Assembly: GCA_951213105.1 (NCBI GenBank)
Contig: OX578150.1
Coordinates: 22,688,522-22,752,521, forward strand
Length of the DNA stretch: 64,000 nt
From: Amaurobius ferox
Taxonomy: Eukaryota; Arthropoda; Arachnida; Araneae; Amaurobiidae
Direction: 5' to 3'
This document shows, one piece after another, positions 34,656 to 46,379 of this stretch. The number at the start of each line of letters is the position of its first letter. Position 1 is the first letter of the stretch. The position numbers and the translations under genes were made by a program. The notes under the pieces are model-generated. The model was not told the DNA's origin and searched no databases. It worked only from the letters and a program-made list of their open reading frames with translations.

Positions 34656-35608
34656 GGCAACACAAAAAAAATCTGATGTGGGCAACACATGACTTTCCTT
34701 ATATAATGTAATGAATTTACTACTGTTACAGTAAAAATAAAAAAAATAGGTTTTTCTTATAGTAGATACTAATATTCTTTCCAAGATATTGAATTTTCGA
34801 CAATTAGTGGTCATTTTCATTGATTTAGCGTCATTTTTATCCATTTGGCGAGATTTTCGTTAATTTGGCAACATTTCAAAAAGTCGCCAAGTTGGCGACA
34901 TTCCGCCAATTTTGTCGCCAAAATCTCGCCAAGCGTTATGGACGAAGAAATAAGTTATTCTTACAGCAGATAAATGATTATTGGCGTTCAAATACAAAAG
35001 TATTACTCAAAGTATCTTTTTTCATGAATGGAACAAGCTAGATCTACGAGAATGATGTCACCCAATTTATCGCATGGTATTACATATGAAAAGTGAACAT
35101 GTTTCTCAACAAGATTTTTTTTCAATTTTATATGACTTTTTGATATTTTTTTTGAAAAATGTGCAACATCTCGAGAACGGTTCATGTTAGCGTTCTAAAA
35201 TTTATGTCAATCGTTTTCTAATGAGAAATTACATAAGAAATGTCTATTTGCGTAACTTTATTTGTGGTTTTGATTTTTTGACGATTTTTTCAAATTTTCA
35301 TTCGAAAATTTATAGGGGTTCTGAACATTCGATTGCGTATAAAAACAATAGGCTTACAGTGTTTACGGATTGTGATTTTTGTACCAAATTTGGTTCGAAT
35401 CGGTCCATTCGTTCGTCAGTTATCGTCTCCACAGACCCACTGACACACACACACACACATACTTTCACACACACACACAGACATCACTTCAAAAATGTTT
35501 GATTCGTGATCAGGGATGCTTGAAACGTGCTCTCCCGTCGAAAACTCGAATTCGAATTTTCGACCCCGTCACAATACTTTCCTTATACATTATGTATATA
35601 AGGAAAGT
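34656..35608 (-). repeat. Hairpin family B copy, near full length
   Basis: It shares the terminus TGATGTGGGCAACACATGAC with family A but has a different interior, including repeated GGCGA-rich blocks ('ATTTGGCGAGATTTTCG', 'GTCGCCAAGTTGGCGACA'). It ends in the hairpin ACTTTCCTTATACAT...AAGGAAAGT at 35576-35608. An (AC)n microsatellite lies at about 35440-35480. Frames across it (35003-35621) are not genes. Another copy begins at 63711. Confidence 0.8.
35440..35482 (+). repeat. (AC)n microsatellite within family B
   Basis: Two short ACACAC runs separated by TACTTTC inside the family B copy. Confidence 0.85.
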
Positions 35609-35639
35609 AATACGTACGTGAATACTCATATTTCCATCT

Positions 35640-36340
35640 ATTCTGTTGAAACTTCATCAGCCATTAATTATCCTTAGAATCCCCAATTTCATTCAACTTC
35701 CAAATTATTTTATAAACAAATTAAATAACGTTGTGCTGCTGTGCACCAATATTTCACTAAAGAAAATGTAAATAGATTGAGCTGCAACAATCGAGACATT
35801 TTAAATATTAGGGCTTCTCATCCATTGGAATATCCAGGTTAAAATGCTAAAATATCGAAACTATAACTACTATACTTCAAAAACTAAGAACTTGATAAAG
35901 AAATCCAATTATATACAATTGTAAAGTTTCTAAAGAGCTATAAATATTTGATTATTGCTTATAACCACTACTTTAAGTTTGTAGGATTAATAATTTCTAA
36001 GATAATTTGAGTTAAGGTAAGAACAATGAAAAAAAAATTCGTTGAGACAGATGGTTTATGAGACTTTTCGAAAGAAACAAAAGAGCTCGATTTGAAGTCC
36101 AATTATATTCGTTTCTAGAGCTTTCAAAGAAATACAAATTCTTGCTTATTGTTCAGAGCTAGCTCTCTTAGTTTTTGAGACAAACATAACAATATAAAGA
36201 AAAAAACGAAAAATTTTCAATTTTTTTCAACTTAAGACTCGAGAACTATAAGAACATTTTTAAAAATAAACATTGATTTTAATACTAAATTTTCAAGAAC
36301 ATATTTTTATCCCTTACTATTTATATTTATCTTTTATAGT
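35640..36340 (-). repeat. Dispersed repeat family C copy
   Basis: It matches 46380-47385 in inverse orientation: 'CAATTTCATTCAACTTCC', 'CCATTGGAATATCCAGG', 'CTATACTTCAAAAACTAAG' and 'AATCCAATTATATAC' occur in the same order. It is non-coding. It provides the uninterrupted version of the site that carries the 44-bp insertion at 47115. Confidence 0.65.
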
Positions 36341-36682
36341 TTCAAAGATATTTGGAGAGATAGTAAGAAACATGAAAAAAGCACGGGTAGATACTTTTTG
36401 AAGTGTTTTCGAAAAAAAATATTTAAAATGTTAAAATATCGAAATTATTTTTATATATTCATAACCTGGATGGTATTTCTAATAAAACAAGAAAACGTAT
36501 TTACACTTTCATCTATTATGTTTGGGGGTATAAGCGTGCAAAATGTTCTTAACGCTCCCCAGAGAAACTCCAAGCACAGATGTTATATGCACATCAAAAA
36601 CATCCCGCAACTGGAACCATTATATACCTTCTAAACCTGTCTGTGAACAAATTTGTTATAAAGAACTTGGTGAAATCCGCAA

Positions 36683-36713
<31 letters not shown>

Positions 36714-37550
36714 CTAACGAGTACTGTGTTTGAAAGTCCCAACGACCGTGATCTTAGACTTTGTGCATAACAAATATAAACATATATAATTAAATATGCA
36801 TAAAAATCAACTACATAAATAAGTATAAAATAATGTTAAAGTATTAAGAAAAGTCGATACTTAGAAAAACAATTGTACTTTAACGAAATTTCAAAAGAAC
36901 GATACTTAGCAAAACGATTACACTTTAACAAAATTTTAAGAAACGATATTTAGAAAAAAGTTTGTACTTTAAAGAAGTTTTAGAAAACGATACTTAGAGA
37001 AAAATTGTAAAAATCTATTACATAAATAAGTATTTATTAGATTTTTACAGACACACAGACAAATTTCAAAAAATCTATACTTAGAAAAAATACTGTACTT
37101 TAACGAAATTTCAAAAAATCTATACATAGAAAAAATATTGCACTTTAACGAAATTTTAAAAAAACTACACATCTCACGTAGCAATGGCTGTTTGTGCGAC
37201 AACTATGTGGACGTAACATGAAAATCATAAAATTGAAGACAGTAGAGAAAATAAACTTTAAATTACCCTCTAAAACAAAGCAAAAGCCATGCTTAAATCA
37301 AAACACAGTACCTGGTTTAATGAAATCCAAAACTTTTCAGAGAAAAACACGTGCAAATATCCAAATAGCACAAATGACTGTTACCACATTGCGGTCATCA
37401 GAGAACGATCATTATTTCTATGTATGTATTTCTACGTTTCTGCTTCTACATTATTTTATCTATTAACGTGTGGTAGCATTAATTTTTGTATGATATTCAC
37501 GTCTTTAATACATTTTTACACACACAGCAACAACACAACAAAAATAAAAT
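36341..37550. other. Intergenic stretch with short internal repeats
   Basis: A T run of about 24 lies at 36685-36708. At 36840-37165 a roughly 50-60 bp unit, 'AAACGATACTTAGAAAAA...TGTACTTTAACGAAATTT', is repeated about six times with variation. Short frames here carry no known domain. Confidence 0.5.
36840..37165. repeat. Imperfect tandem repeat, 50-60 bp unit
   Basis: The phrase 'TACTTAGAAAAA' followed by 'GTACTTTAACGAAATTT' recurs at about 36858, 36901, 36945, 36990, 37079 and 37121 with substitutions. Confidence 0.7.
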
Positions 37551-37740
37551 GGCCGAAGCCGAAGATAACAGAAAGCTAAAAGGGGTTGCCAGAAAAAAAG
37601 CGTCTCCGGACATTTCGCACCAAGTGCAATTTATTTTCGCGCCACATTTGGCGATTTATAGCTTCAGAAAGAAAGCGTCAAAAACCAAATTCTTTATATC
37701 AAATCTGTACCTTATGTTTTATTGGCTCAAATATTGAATT
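37549..37740 (+). other. Unrecognised open frame starting MAEAEDNRKLKG
   Basis: A good start context precedes MAEAEDNRKLKGVARKKASP, and the parallel frame continues into a Cys pair (QICTLCF). The combination of basic N-terminus and Cys pair could be the broken start of a transposase zinc-finger gene. No domain is certain and the frame is short, so I do not call it a gene. Confidence 0.2.
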
Positions 37741-38094
37741 TAATATTTCTAAATACGCTGGTGAAATTTCAAAGCCGTATCTTTATAATTTAAGAAATTA
37801 TTATTTTTTTTTCCTCACGAAGAAAAAACAGAAACAACTTACAATTGAAAATTTTAAATTGGTTTTTCTCTGCTGTCATTTTTTACTAACACTCAAGTTT
37901 TTAAAATAATGTTTTTAATATGTTTATACTAACACTTAAGTTTTTTTTGCACTTAAAATAGATGTTTTACATTTTCATATACATTCCTTATTATATATTT
38001 GATAAAATTGTGCATGTAATTAACATTAAGGTTTGTAGTTAAGATTTTTAACAATATTAAACCTGCAACTGTTTAAATTTCCTCGTTTTTATTC

Positions 38095-38180
38095 TAATTT
38101 TCCCCTAGGAATGCACGGGACCGCCCCTAGGAATACTCGGGACCGCCCCTAGGAATGCTCGGGACTAGGAAGGATTGGGG
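38095..38180. repeat. GC-rich minisatellite, 22-bp unit
   Basis: Three or more units of CCTAGGAATGCTCGGGACCG type stand out from AT-rich surroundings and run directly into a TA tract at about 38187. Confidence 0.85.
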
Positions 38181-38751
38181 CCGCCCTTTATATATATATA
38201 TGTATATATATATAACGATGATATATATAAATAATAACTATATAAGGCCAATTTAAAACAAGAACAGTGGCATACCCTAGTTCAATAACATTAAGGAGGT
38301 TAACAATGCAACAAAAAAGATCAATCATGCATAAGCATTGATTATGAAACACTTTCCAACTGAAATGCAATTTCATTTAAAAATCTCTAAAATGTGATAC
38401 ATTCAGTGGTGATATCTTTTATATTATCACAGTACTACAGTAATTTATTATACTTAAATATTTAAGACTGTATCGAAATATAAATCATCTTATTCTCTAT
38501 GCAAAATCAATGAATATTTCATTCATATAACTTGTATTCCAGACTCCAGAGCTAAATAATTTTGTGTGAAAAATCAGCAATTCTTATGTAACTCATCTTA
38601 CAATCGCTTGAGATATTTGCATTCTGCATAAGTTAAAATTAGGCTTCGTTGAAGAAATAATAAAAGTTTAGGGATCATTTAAAATCACAACTATATTGTA
38701 ATTGCGTAGGCACGGAATTTAGATACACAGATAACATATGTGTGTGCGTGT

Positions 38752-39585
38752 GTATGTATTCAAAGTATTGAAATCGTGCCGAAGATCGGAACTCGAATTT
38801 TCGAAGGATCTACACGTTTTGGGACTTCCAGAACACGAAAAACTATTTTTAGGAAGACGCCAGTGTGTGTAAGGGTGTATCTGTGTGTGTGTGAGGATAT
38901 TGCACCCACTCTAACTAAAAAACTAATGTACCGAATTTAATAAAATTTGGTAGGTAGGTTTTTTGTGGGAAACCCTGATGTTCATTTGATTATAGTATAA
39001 AATATATTCGTAATAAAAGAATCTGCCTTCTTTGCGAAATGGCAGGCAGAAATTGCCTTTATCCACTGTAGCTAAAAACTAATGGACCAAATTTAACACA
39101 ATTTGGTGTATAATATTTCAATAACCTACATGTGATTTATATACCAAATTTAACAAAATTTGTTATATAAATCACTTACAGGTTATTCTAGTACGATTCG
39201 GGAAAAAGGAACGGGTTGTTTTTGCGAAATGGCCCGCAAAAATCGTTAAATATAAAAATAAAAGACTACGTGTGCTCAATTATATAAATTAAATTCCTAT
39301 TTTATACGTGATTTTTAACAACAAAAAGAATAAGACTAACCCCATTACTCTAGGACTAGCCGTTCTTGAGATATTTTAGTTTTTTTGCGATAAGTCCATC
39401 CACTTTTGACAATAAGTCCATCTATCAAATGAGAACCAAATTTAAGTTTAACATGCAAATTCAATGTCATTTAAAATACTTATGGATGTTATTTTGTGCA
39501 AATAAACTCAAATTATTATTGAAGAAATAAAGAAAACGTGAATATGAGTCTACAGGGAAAGACATGTGCTGCCCAAATCAGAATT
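38752..39585 (+). repeat. Hairpin family A copy
   Basis: Starts at 'CAAAGTATTGAAATCGTG' without the hairpin and ends at CATGTGCTGCCCAAATCAG. Internal TG microsatellite and about two and a half internal units. The frame at 39538-39762 crosses its end and is not a gene. Confidence 0.8.
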
Positions 39586-40368
39586 TTTAACAATATTACA
39601 ACAATGATTTATAGAAGTGAACGGGGACTATTTGCAGGCCATTTCGAAAAAAATGTAGGATCTATATTTAAAGATCCACCAAATTGCTGTAGAATAAAAT
39701 GTTCTAAAAATTTAAGCTGTGTACCAAATTTCAACTCTCTAGGACGTAGCAAAGTGCATTAAAAACGCCATCAAATAAGAATATCGTGAAAAGTTATATA
39801 AAATTTAAAAAAAAATTTGAAAAATTGTTATCTACCAAATTTATTTTAAAATGTGAAGCCTCTCTCATATACAAAATAATTAAACTCTTGGAAAGATATT
39901 TATTAAATAATATATCTATTTTTTCTTTTTGGAGGATATCGCAAAAGTCAGAAATTAATTAAATTCGTTTTTCTCCCTATATTAAATAATTTTTAATTAA
40001 AAAACTACTTAACATATTTTACCAAAAATTTTTTTATATATTTTATGGGATAATGTGAATATTTCCTAAAAATTTCGAAGCAATTTGTGAATTTTAAATG
40101 TGCTTAAAAAATGTTTGAAAAATTAGGTCCCATAGGGTTCAATGTACGTATTTCATTTTTTCAACCCGGGTTCAATAAAAAACTAACTGGGTGATATGAT
40201 TTATTTACATTCCCATAGGTCCCACCGACCGTCTGAAAAGCATACTAAAATTTCATTTCGATAAAGTCATTTTTACGGCAGTTATCGTGCTAACGGACGG
40301 ACAGACAGACAGAATGAATAAAGTCATAAACTCTTTTCAACTATGCTGTAAAGTGTTAAAAAAGGATG
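39586..40368. other. Intergenic stretch with GACA microsatellite
   Basis: No gene. It ends with ACGGACGGACAGACAGACAG at about 40294-40313, part of another unidentified dispersed repeat. Confidence 0.4.
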
Positions 40369-40372
40369 TTAA

Positions 40373-41132
40373 GGGTGAGCGTCAGTAAATTTTCTGCCCT
40401 ATCCGCGCTTTGTTAACTTTCGCGGCATACATATTTCGCCGAAATTCTGCTCAAACAGTTGCAAAATATTTTCTTATAGATAAAATGCTATGCTTAGATT
40501 ATATTAAAACTAAATTTAATACCCAATAAAACATAGAATATATGTTTTATGTTAATTTAAAATATTTTTGGTGCTGCCATCTGTTGTCGTAATTTAATTC
40601 ATACCGACTATTTTTATTTTTTAATGTCTATTCTTTTTAATACGCTATCAAATACAACAACAGATCATATATAATGCCATAATCACGGAAACGTAATTGA
40701 ACTTGGACTTGAAGACAAAGGAACTTGAAGAAAAAACTGCAGTCCTCAGTGATGTACATTCAGATCCCTTATCAAATTTATAGAATGATAAATTACCTTT
40801 CCGTAATTGTGGCATTATTATATATGATCTGTTGTTGTATTTAACACTGTAGCAGAAGGAATAGATATTTAAAAATGTTCATCAAAAATAAAAATAATCG
40901 GTATGAATTAAATTACGACAACAGATGGCAGCACCAAAAATATTTTCGATTAAAATAAAAAATATATTCTATGTTTTATGGGGCATTAAATTTAGTTTTA
41001 ATATAATCTAAGCATTACATTTTATCTTTCAGAAATTATTTCGCAACTGTTTGAGCAGAATTTCGGCGAAATATGTGTGCCGCGAAAGTTAACAAAGCGC
41101 GGATAGGGCAGAAAATTTACTGACGCTCACCC
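40373..41132. mobile_element. Long-inverted-repeat element with TTAA flanks
   Basis: The first and last roughly 320 bp are imperfect inverted copies, beginning GGGTGAGCGTCAGTAAATTT and ending in its reverse complement. Both ends abut TTAA (40369-40372 and 41133-41136). TTAA duplication is the hallmark of the piggyBac superfamily, so this may be a non-autonomous relative. The end starts GGG where piggyBac ends usually start CC, so the assignment is tentative. The unpaired centre is about 80-100 bp and codes for nothing. Confidence 0.8.
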
Positions 41133-41136
41133 TTAA

Positions 41137-42100
41137 ATCAGATATCCAGCAATAGGAAACCAAAAATACCTGATAATTTAATTTGATCTAAATTTAAACT
41201 ATAACGTAATAATACATGGGAACAAATCAATATTCAAGGGTGATATATGCACAAAATAAGCATCAAATATGTATCAATGGATTGTCAAAAGCTGGAGGCT
41301 CAAAATATTAAAATGCCAAAAAGAAAAATCTGTATAGATAAAATGTATATTGAATATATAAAAATTTGGATTAAATAGAACCTCCATAGAAGTTGCTTTT
41401 CAGGGATCTTTACATCCACAGAGGTTCCAAATGTGTTTAACATGCAACCACGTGGTTGAAACATCGCTAAAAGACCCGAAACATTACCAGATAGAAACAA
41501 AAAAGGAAATAATGAGAGAATAATGGAAAGAAGAAAATAACACAACAAATACCAGATATAACAGGGATTTAAGAATAAATCAACGTGGATGTAAATAGAA
41601 ATAATAAACATATCTATCTTCACCTTTCTTAGCGCCGAAAATATCGGTGATCTTACACGAGAATATATCTCGATAGAAACCTAGATTGCGCCATCTGTTG
41701 TGAATTTTAGTAAATACTCTCGAAGAAGACTTACTCAAAAGACATATAAATAGAAAAATGTCAAGGCCAAGAAATAAAGAAATGAGGAAATATATGATTA
41801 AATATTTCATTAAGTAATAATTAATTAATAATTTAAATAATATGTATCAAAAACTTATCACGAATATTAATATAAGTTCTTCCACGAATATGTTATTAAT
41901 ATGCGATGTATTATGGCAATTTCAAATTTGGCAAAAACAATAATAGACTGATTATATATTGAATAATTTTCTGGATAGGATTCAGTCTTATTACAGTATT
42001 GTATTAAATCTGTTAGATGGTTACTAAATTATGCATTTTCAAATAGCCTAGAAATCCTACAAAATTGATTTATTAAATTATTTTTGTATACCTGTTTACT
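41137..42100. other. AT-rich intergenic stretch
   Basis: Minus-strand frames of 107 and 76 codons (41300-41810) are rich in Ile, Leu, Phe and Tyr, as expected from AT-rich DNA. No domain is seen. A fragment GCGCCATCTGTTGT at about 41690 also occurs, as GTGCTGCCATCTGTTGTCG, in both arms of the preceding element. Confidence 0.4.
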
Positions 42101-42102
42101 TA

Positions 42103-42120
42103 TATATATATATATATATA
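42103..42120. repeat. (TA)n tract at 5' junction of Penelope-like element 1
   Basis: A short TA run passes straight into the codons for the YIG motif of the retroelement. Confidence 0.85.
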
Positions 42121-44460
42121 TTATATAGGAAAGACCAGTAATCCTATTCATCTACGTATGAATGTACATAGAGATCATGTTAAAAAATATATCCACAAAA
42201 ATAATTTTCTTCCTTCTTCTAATAAAATTGAATATAAACACTTTGCTCATCATGGTTTTGAAAATATAACTATACATATTTTGGACATTAAAACAAATAC
42301 TGCTGATAGATTGTTCTTTGAAAACTTCTATATTAAATCACAATGTACTCTGTTTCCATATGGATTAAATCAATTATATCTCAATGGTAATATTGTTAAG
42401 AATAATTTTGTAGATAATAAATATTCTATTTTTAATCACATTTTTTTTAATCCTCTTTTACATAATAGTAAATTGGCTAAACTCAAAAGATTTAAACGCG
42501 GTAAAGGAAGCTCCTCCCAACATGATTTTAAAGCGGAGATTAAAAGTACGCATCAACAATTCAATAACACATTTCAATGGAAATTTATTAAATCATGGGT
42601 ATTTGCAGTTATAAAAAAACAATTAAACACAGTTTATGCTATTTTCTTAAAGTTAAATCTTACTAATGAACATTTTAATCATATTTTCTATGATTTGCTC
42701 ATTACTAGATTAAAATATTTAAAAATAAAACTTAATCAATTTCATAATAATAACTGTTCTAATTCTTATTGTGTAATATCATTTAAGCATCCTATTTATA
42801 ATTCCATAAACTTTAAGAATTTATTTAATCATTTTCATTATTTATTGCCTGTAAAGGATTTGAATGTTACTAAAACTTTTAAATATAACAAGCCTATTGG
42901 AAGAACTATTTTTAATTACAATGCAATTTCAAAATCTCTCTCAGTCGACATAGATTCCTCAACAAATGTAGATGGTGAATGTATTTGCAGTGTTAATAAT
43001 TATGCTGAATTTATAAATCCACACTTGGGGCATATAGTTACTGGTGACTTAGCCATTGTAAAAGATAAATCTTTAAGAACTATAATGTCATTTGGCACTA
43101 AATTCAGGTTACCTTCATGTAATAATTCTAAACAAGTCTTAAAGTCAATCAATCTGGACCTTGATAAATTTATTTATGGATTAGCTTCTAAATATGCTCA
43201 GCCTTTAGAGGCATTTAATATGTGGAAATTTACTATTTTAAGATCTATTAAAAATGCCATTTGTAGTATTAATTTATCTAGATCTATATATAATATGGAT
43301 AATATAAAACTCTCTGTTAATGATTTACCTAGATCTTTTGTTATTACTTATGTTGATAAAGCCTCTAATAATTATGCTATTATTTGTAAAAAATTCTATA
43401 TTCATTATCTGCTAGATTATTTAAAAAATAATAGTCTATTTAAAATTGATTCACACTCTGTTAATAGTATCAAATTGAAAATTATCAATATGTATAGTGA
43501 TTTAGATATTAATAATAAATTTTTGACATTTCCATATATTGTGCTTATACCTAAATTTCATAAAAATCCTATTAAATTTAGAACTGTAACTAGTGGTTAT
43601 AATTCATACTCTATTACTGCTAGTAAATTATTACTAAATTATTTAAATGTACTAAATATTAATTTACGAGATTCTAGTGATAACTACATTATTTTAAATA
43701 GCAGTAAAGAATTAAAAAATAAATTAAAAACTCTTGGTAAAATAATAGGATTTCAAACTTTTGATTTTAAAGATCTCTTTAATAATATTAAGATTACTGA
43801 TCTATATGATGTCATTTTAGCTTTATATAATGCTTATATTACTAATCATTCTCATCTTACTAAATTTACCAATTTTCCTAAGCTTCTCCATTTTGTTCTT
43901 TTCAATAATTATATCTTTCAAGGCAATAAATTATATTTACAAGTCTCAGGTGTTCCACAAGGTGGCTGTAGTAGCAGTATGTTAGCTAATTTATACCTAT
44001 ATCAATATGAAAAATTCTTTACTTCAACAGAATATAAAATTTACAGATATGTAGATGATCTGATTTGTCTTATGATCTGATTATTTACCGATAACTATAT
44101 CATAGATATAGATTTATTTCCGGATAATTTGGAATTAATACCTAATGAAACTATTAGTAATAATATCTATTATTTGGATTTAAATCTAATTATAGAAACT
44201 GCTCATGGGATAGTTACTAATTTATATGATAAAAAAGATTTTTTTAAATTTAATATTAATAAATTATTACCTTTTAATTCCTGCAACTCGATTCAATTGT
44301 TTAGAAATATTATACTTAATCAACTTTTTAGAATTTATAGATTATCAGATAAAAAATTTCATGCTTTGCACATTAATAACCTCAAAATTACCAGAAAAAT
44401 GTATAAATATCCTGCATATTTAGTAAATGGTATAGTTAATAAGTTTCAATTAGCCTAATC
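42120..44460 (+). pseudogene. Penelope-like retroelement 1 (permuted, N-terminal GIY-YIG)
   Basis: One frame runs from the codons of YIGKTSNPIHLRMNVHR (42122 on) to the stop at 44456-44458, broken only by TGA at 44078-44080. Order: the end of a GIY-YIG nuclease (YIG, Arg, His, then FEN with the likely catalytic Glu); the conserved HLGHIVTGDL block; YVDKASNNYAIICKKF; IPKFHKNPIKFRTVT; RT motif A FDFKDLFNNI; motif B GVPQGGCSSSMLANLYL; motif C YRYVDDL. The rest of the RT and thumb follows the TGA. Endonuclease before RT is the permuted arrangement of Naiad-type elements. The nuclease N-terminus is lost. Codons are strongly AT-biased. Probably dead, yet remarkably well preserved. Confidence 0.85.
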
Positions 44461-45480
44461 TCATAATCTCTCCTTAGTATCTTATTTTAGCCGTACTTCT
44501 TTATTCTCTTGAAATTATATTTTCATCTTTTTATCTTGAAGCTTTAACTGTTGAATATCTCATTACGCTGTACAGTTTTTATTACTCTCTTTGGCAACAG
44601 CAAATCACATCTTTTCATTTCTGCATATGGCAACATTGGTCTAGTCATATTTTGCTCGTCATAGTTGTACTAATGAAGCGTATTTTAAGGTATTTATGTT
44701 TCCTTTATTTTTCCAATCTATATGCTTGTCGTCCGTATAACACAAGTTTATATATAAAATCTATCTTGTGTTTCAGAAACAAACATTTTTGTGTTCATTT
44801 CGAAGGGATATATGGACTTGACGAGAATTTTTTCGAAATGAACTTAACTTAAGCCTAAAACTCTTCCATGTGCAAGCTTTTTTGCTTGATTTTTTTGTTT
44901 TCCTATTTTCATTCCTCATCTTTGAAATTTGTTGATTGTCTTTATCTTTATGGCCTGCATTACGCTTTATAATTTCCTCTTTATGTTTTAATTTCTTTTA
45001 TTTCTTTGTATTTTGTAGAAAATTTTGGAATAGTGTATTATGAGTTACTACTTACATTCTAACATTGGATTTACTAATTTATATATATATATAAATTGAA
45101 CTACAGCCACGACAATGGGCATGCAAATTCGTTTTAAGAGTTATGCAAATGATCAAACTGCCAACTCTAATGACGTTATAGGGCTCATGACTGACATAGA
45201 TGAGGACTGTACTTTCTTCATGATTGTACGAGAAAGCTATTAAGAGCAAAGCATCTTAGATAGGCAAGATCAGGAAGGGACTAATATCCCTTTGAAACAG
45301 GATCACCATCACCTTACGAAAATTATTGTATTTCAATGACGTATCAAATTGTATTCATTCTTATCTAAATTTATAGCTCTAATTAGCGGTTTAGAAAATG
45401 TAATGCTTTACATTTCTTTCTACATGCATACATATATAATGCAGCAATAATTTATAATACATAACTGAATTTTGGACATT
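44461..45480. other. 3' flank of Penelope-like element 1
   Basis: No gene recognised. Part may be the element's 3' UTR, ending near the (TA)n tract at about 45079-45092. The 66-codon frame at 44652-44852 has no domain. Confidence 0.4.
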
Positions 45481-45489
45481 ATTTGTAAT

Positions 45490-45830
45490 TTCCCTGCACA
45501 CAAATAATGTATTGAAAAAATATTGATGGGGTCGGAACTCGATGGGGTCGATCAGTCGAAAACTCGAATTTTCGACTGATTAATATGCGTTTTGGACATC
45601 CTTTAATCCGAATCAAGTATTTTTAAAGGGATATCTGTGCGTATGTGAGTGTAATGTATGTATGGGTGAGTATAGGGATCTAGAGAGATAAAATTTCTAG
45701 AACGAATGGAATGAAGCGAAAAAAACTTATGATTTTAAAGGGAAAAGAACATTCGGAAGGTCGCAAATTTTCAAACTTCTTTCAAATCATAAAAAAAAAA
45801 GACATCCAAAAATATTAAATAAACAATCAT
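45490..45830 (+). repeat. Hairpin family B fragment
   Basis: Landmarks include GTCGAAAACTCGAATTTTCG, 'AATCAAGTATTTTTAAAGGG' and 'GAACGAATGGAATGAAGCGA', in the order of the reverse strand of the copy at 34656-35608. Ends are not preserved. Confidence 0.5.
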
Positions 45831-46084
45831 GTTATACGTAATTTTTCATTAGAAATCAAATGAAACTTACTTTAGAACAACAGCATGAATTGTTCTCATG
45901 TTATTACACGTTTTTCGAATATATGGATTAAAAATGATGCATAAAATTCATAAAATAGTATTTATATGATATATCTATTATCGATATTCTCGTATATTAG
46001 CGCTTTCCATCCACTAGAAAAGACAAATTAATTTTGTTTAGTTCAATAATGCTATAAATTTCTGTTTACCTTAATTTATACACT
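45831..46084. other. AT-rich spacer
   Basis: Nothing recognised. Confidence 0.4.
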
Positions 46085-46098
46085 GCTAATTTTATTGT

Positions 46099-46156
46099 TG
46101 AAGACCCAGACCGTCCGACTCGTCCGAGGACTTAGAGCAGCTATTTGGACGGCCGG
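46099..46156 (-). mobile_element. 58-bp micro-retroposon with 14-bp target duplication
   Basis: A GC-rich 58-bp block, starting TGAAGACCCAGACCGTCCG on the plus strand, is bounded by GCTAATTTTATTGT at 46085-46098 and again at 46157-46170. It shares its first part with the insertion at 47115. The common end is fixed and the other end differs. Read on the minus strand this is a shared 3' end with variable 5' truncation, as in target-primed reverse transcription. It encodes no protein. Confidence 0.8.
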
Positions 46157-46170
46157 GCTAATTTTATTGT

Positions 46171-46379
46171 GAAATAAATTCTAGAACGTGGATATAAGTG
46201 GTTTCTTTTTACGTGAATAACATTTATGCTTGGGATTTCTATGGAGGGAAAATGAATCGTTATGAAAAATGCAAACCTTTTGGGCGCTTATAATAATAAT
46301 TCAATATTTTAATATTTAGAACTTTTTTTAGGAAACAAAAAAGTTTCTGTCCGAGCGAGTGTTATTTTTATTCTTGTCT
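46171..46379. other. Spacer between micro-insertion and family C
   Basis: No gene recognised. Confidence 0.35.

Noticed and set aside
36840..37165. CRISPR array
   Set aside because: The repeats are imperfect, contiguous and degenerate, with no uniform spacers, in a eukaryotic context.
41300..41810. Membrane-protein-like minus-strand frames
   Set aside because: Ile/Leu/Phe/Tyr richness follows from AT-rich DNA; no start context, no homologous frame elsewhere in the window.
44461..45100. SECIS element supporting TGA readthrough in Penelope-like element 1
   Set aside because: I could not find a convincing stem with the ATGA...AA...GA core by eye; left as a check.
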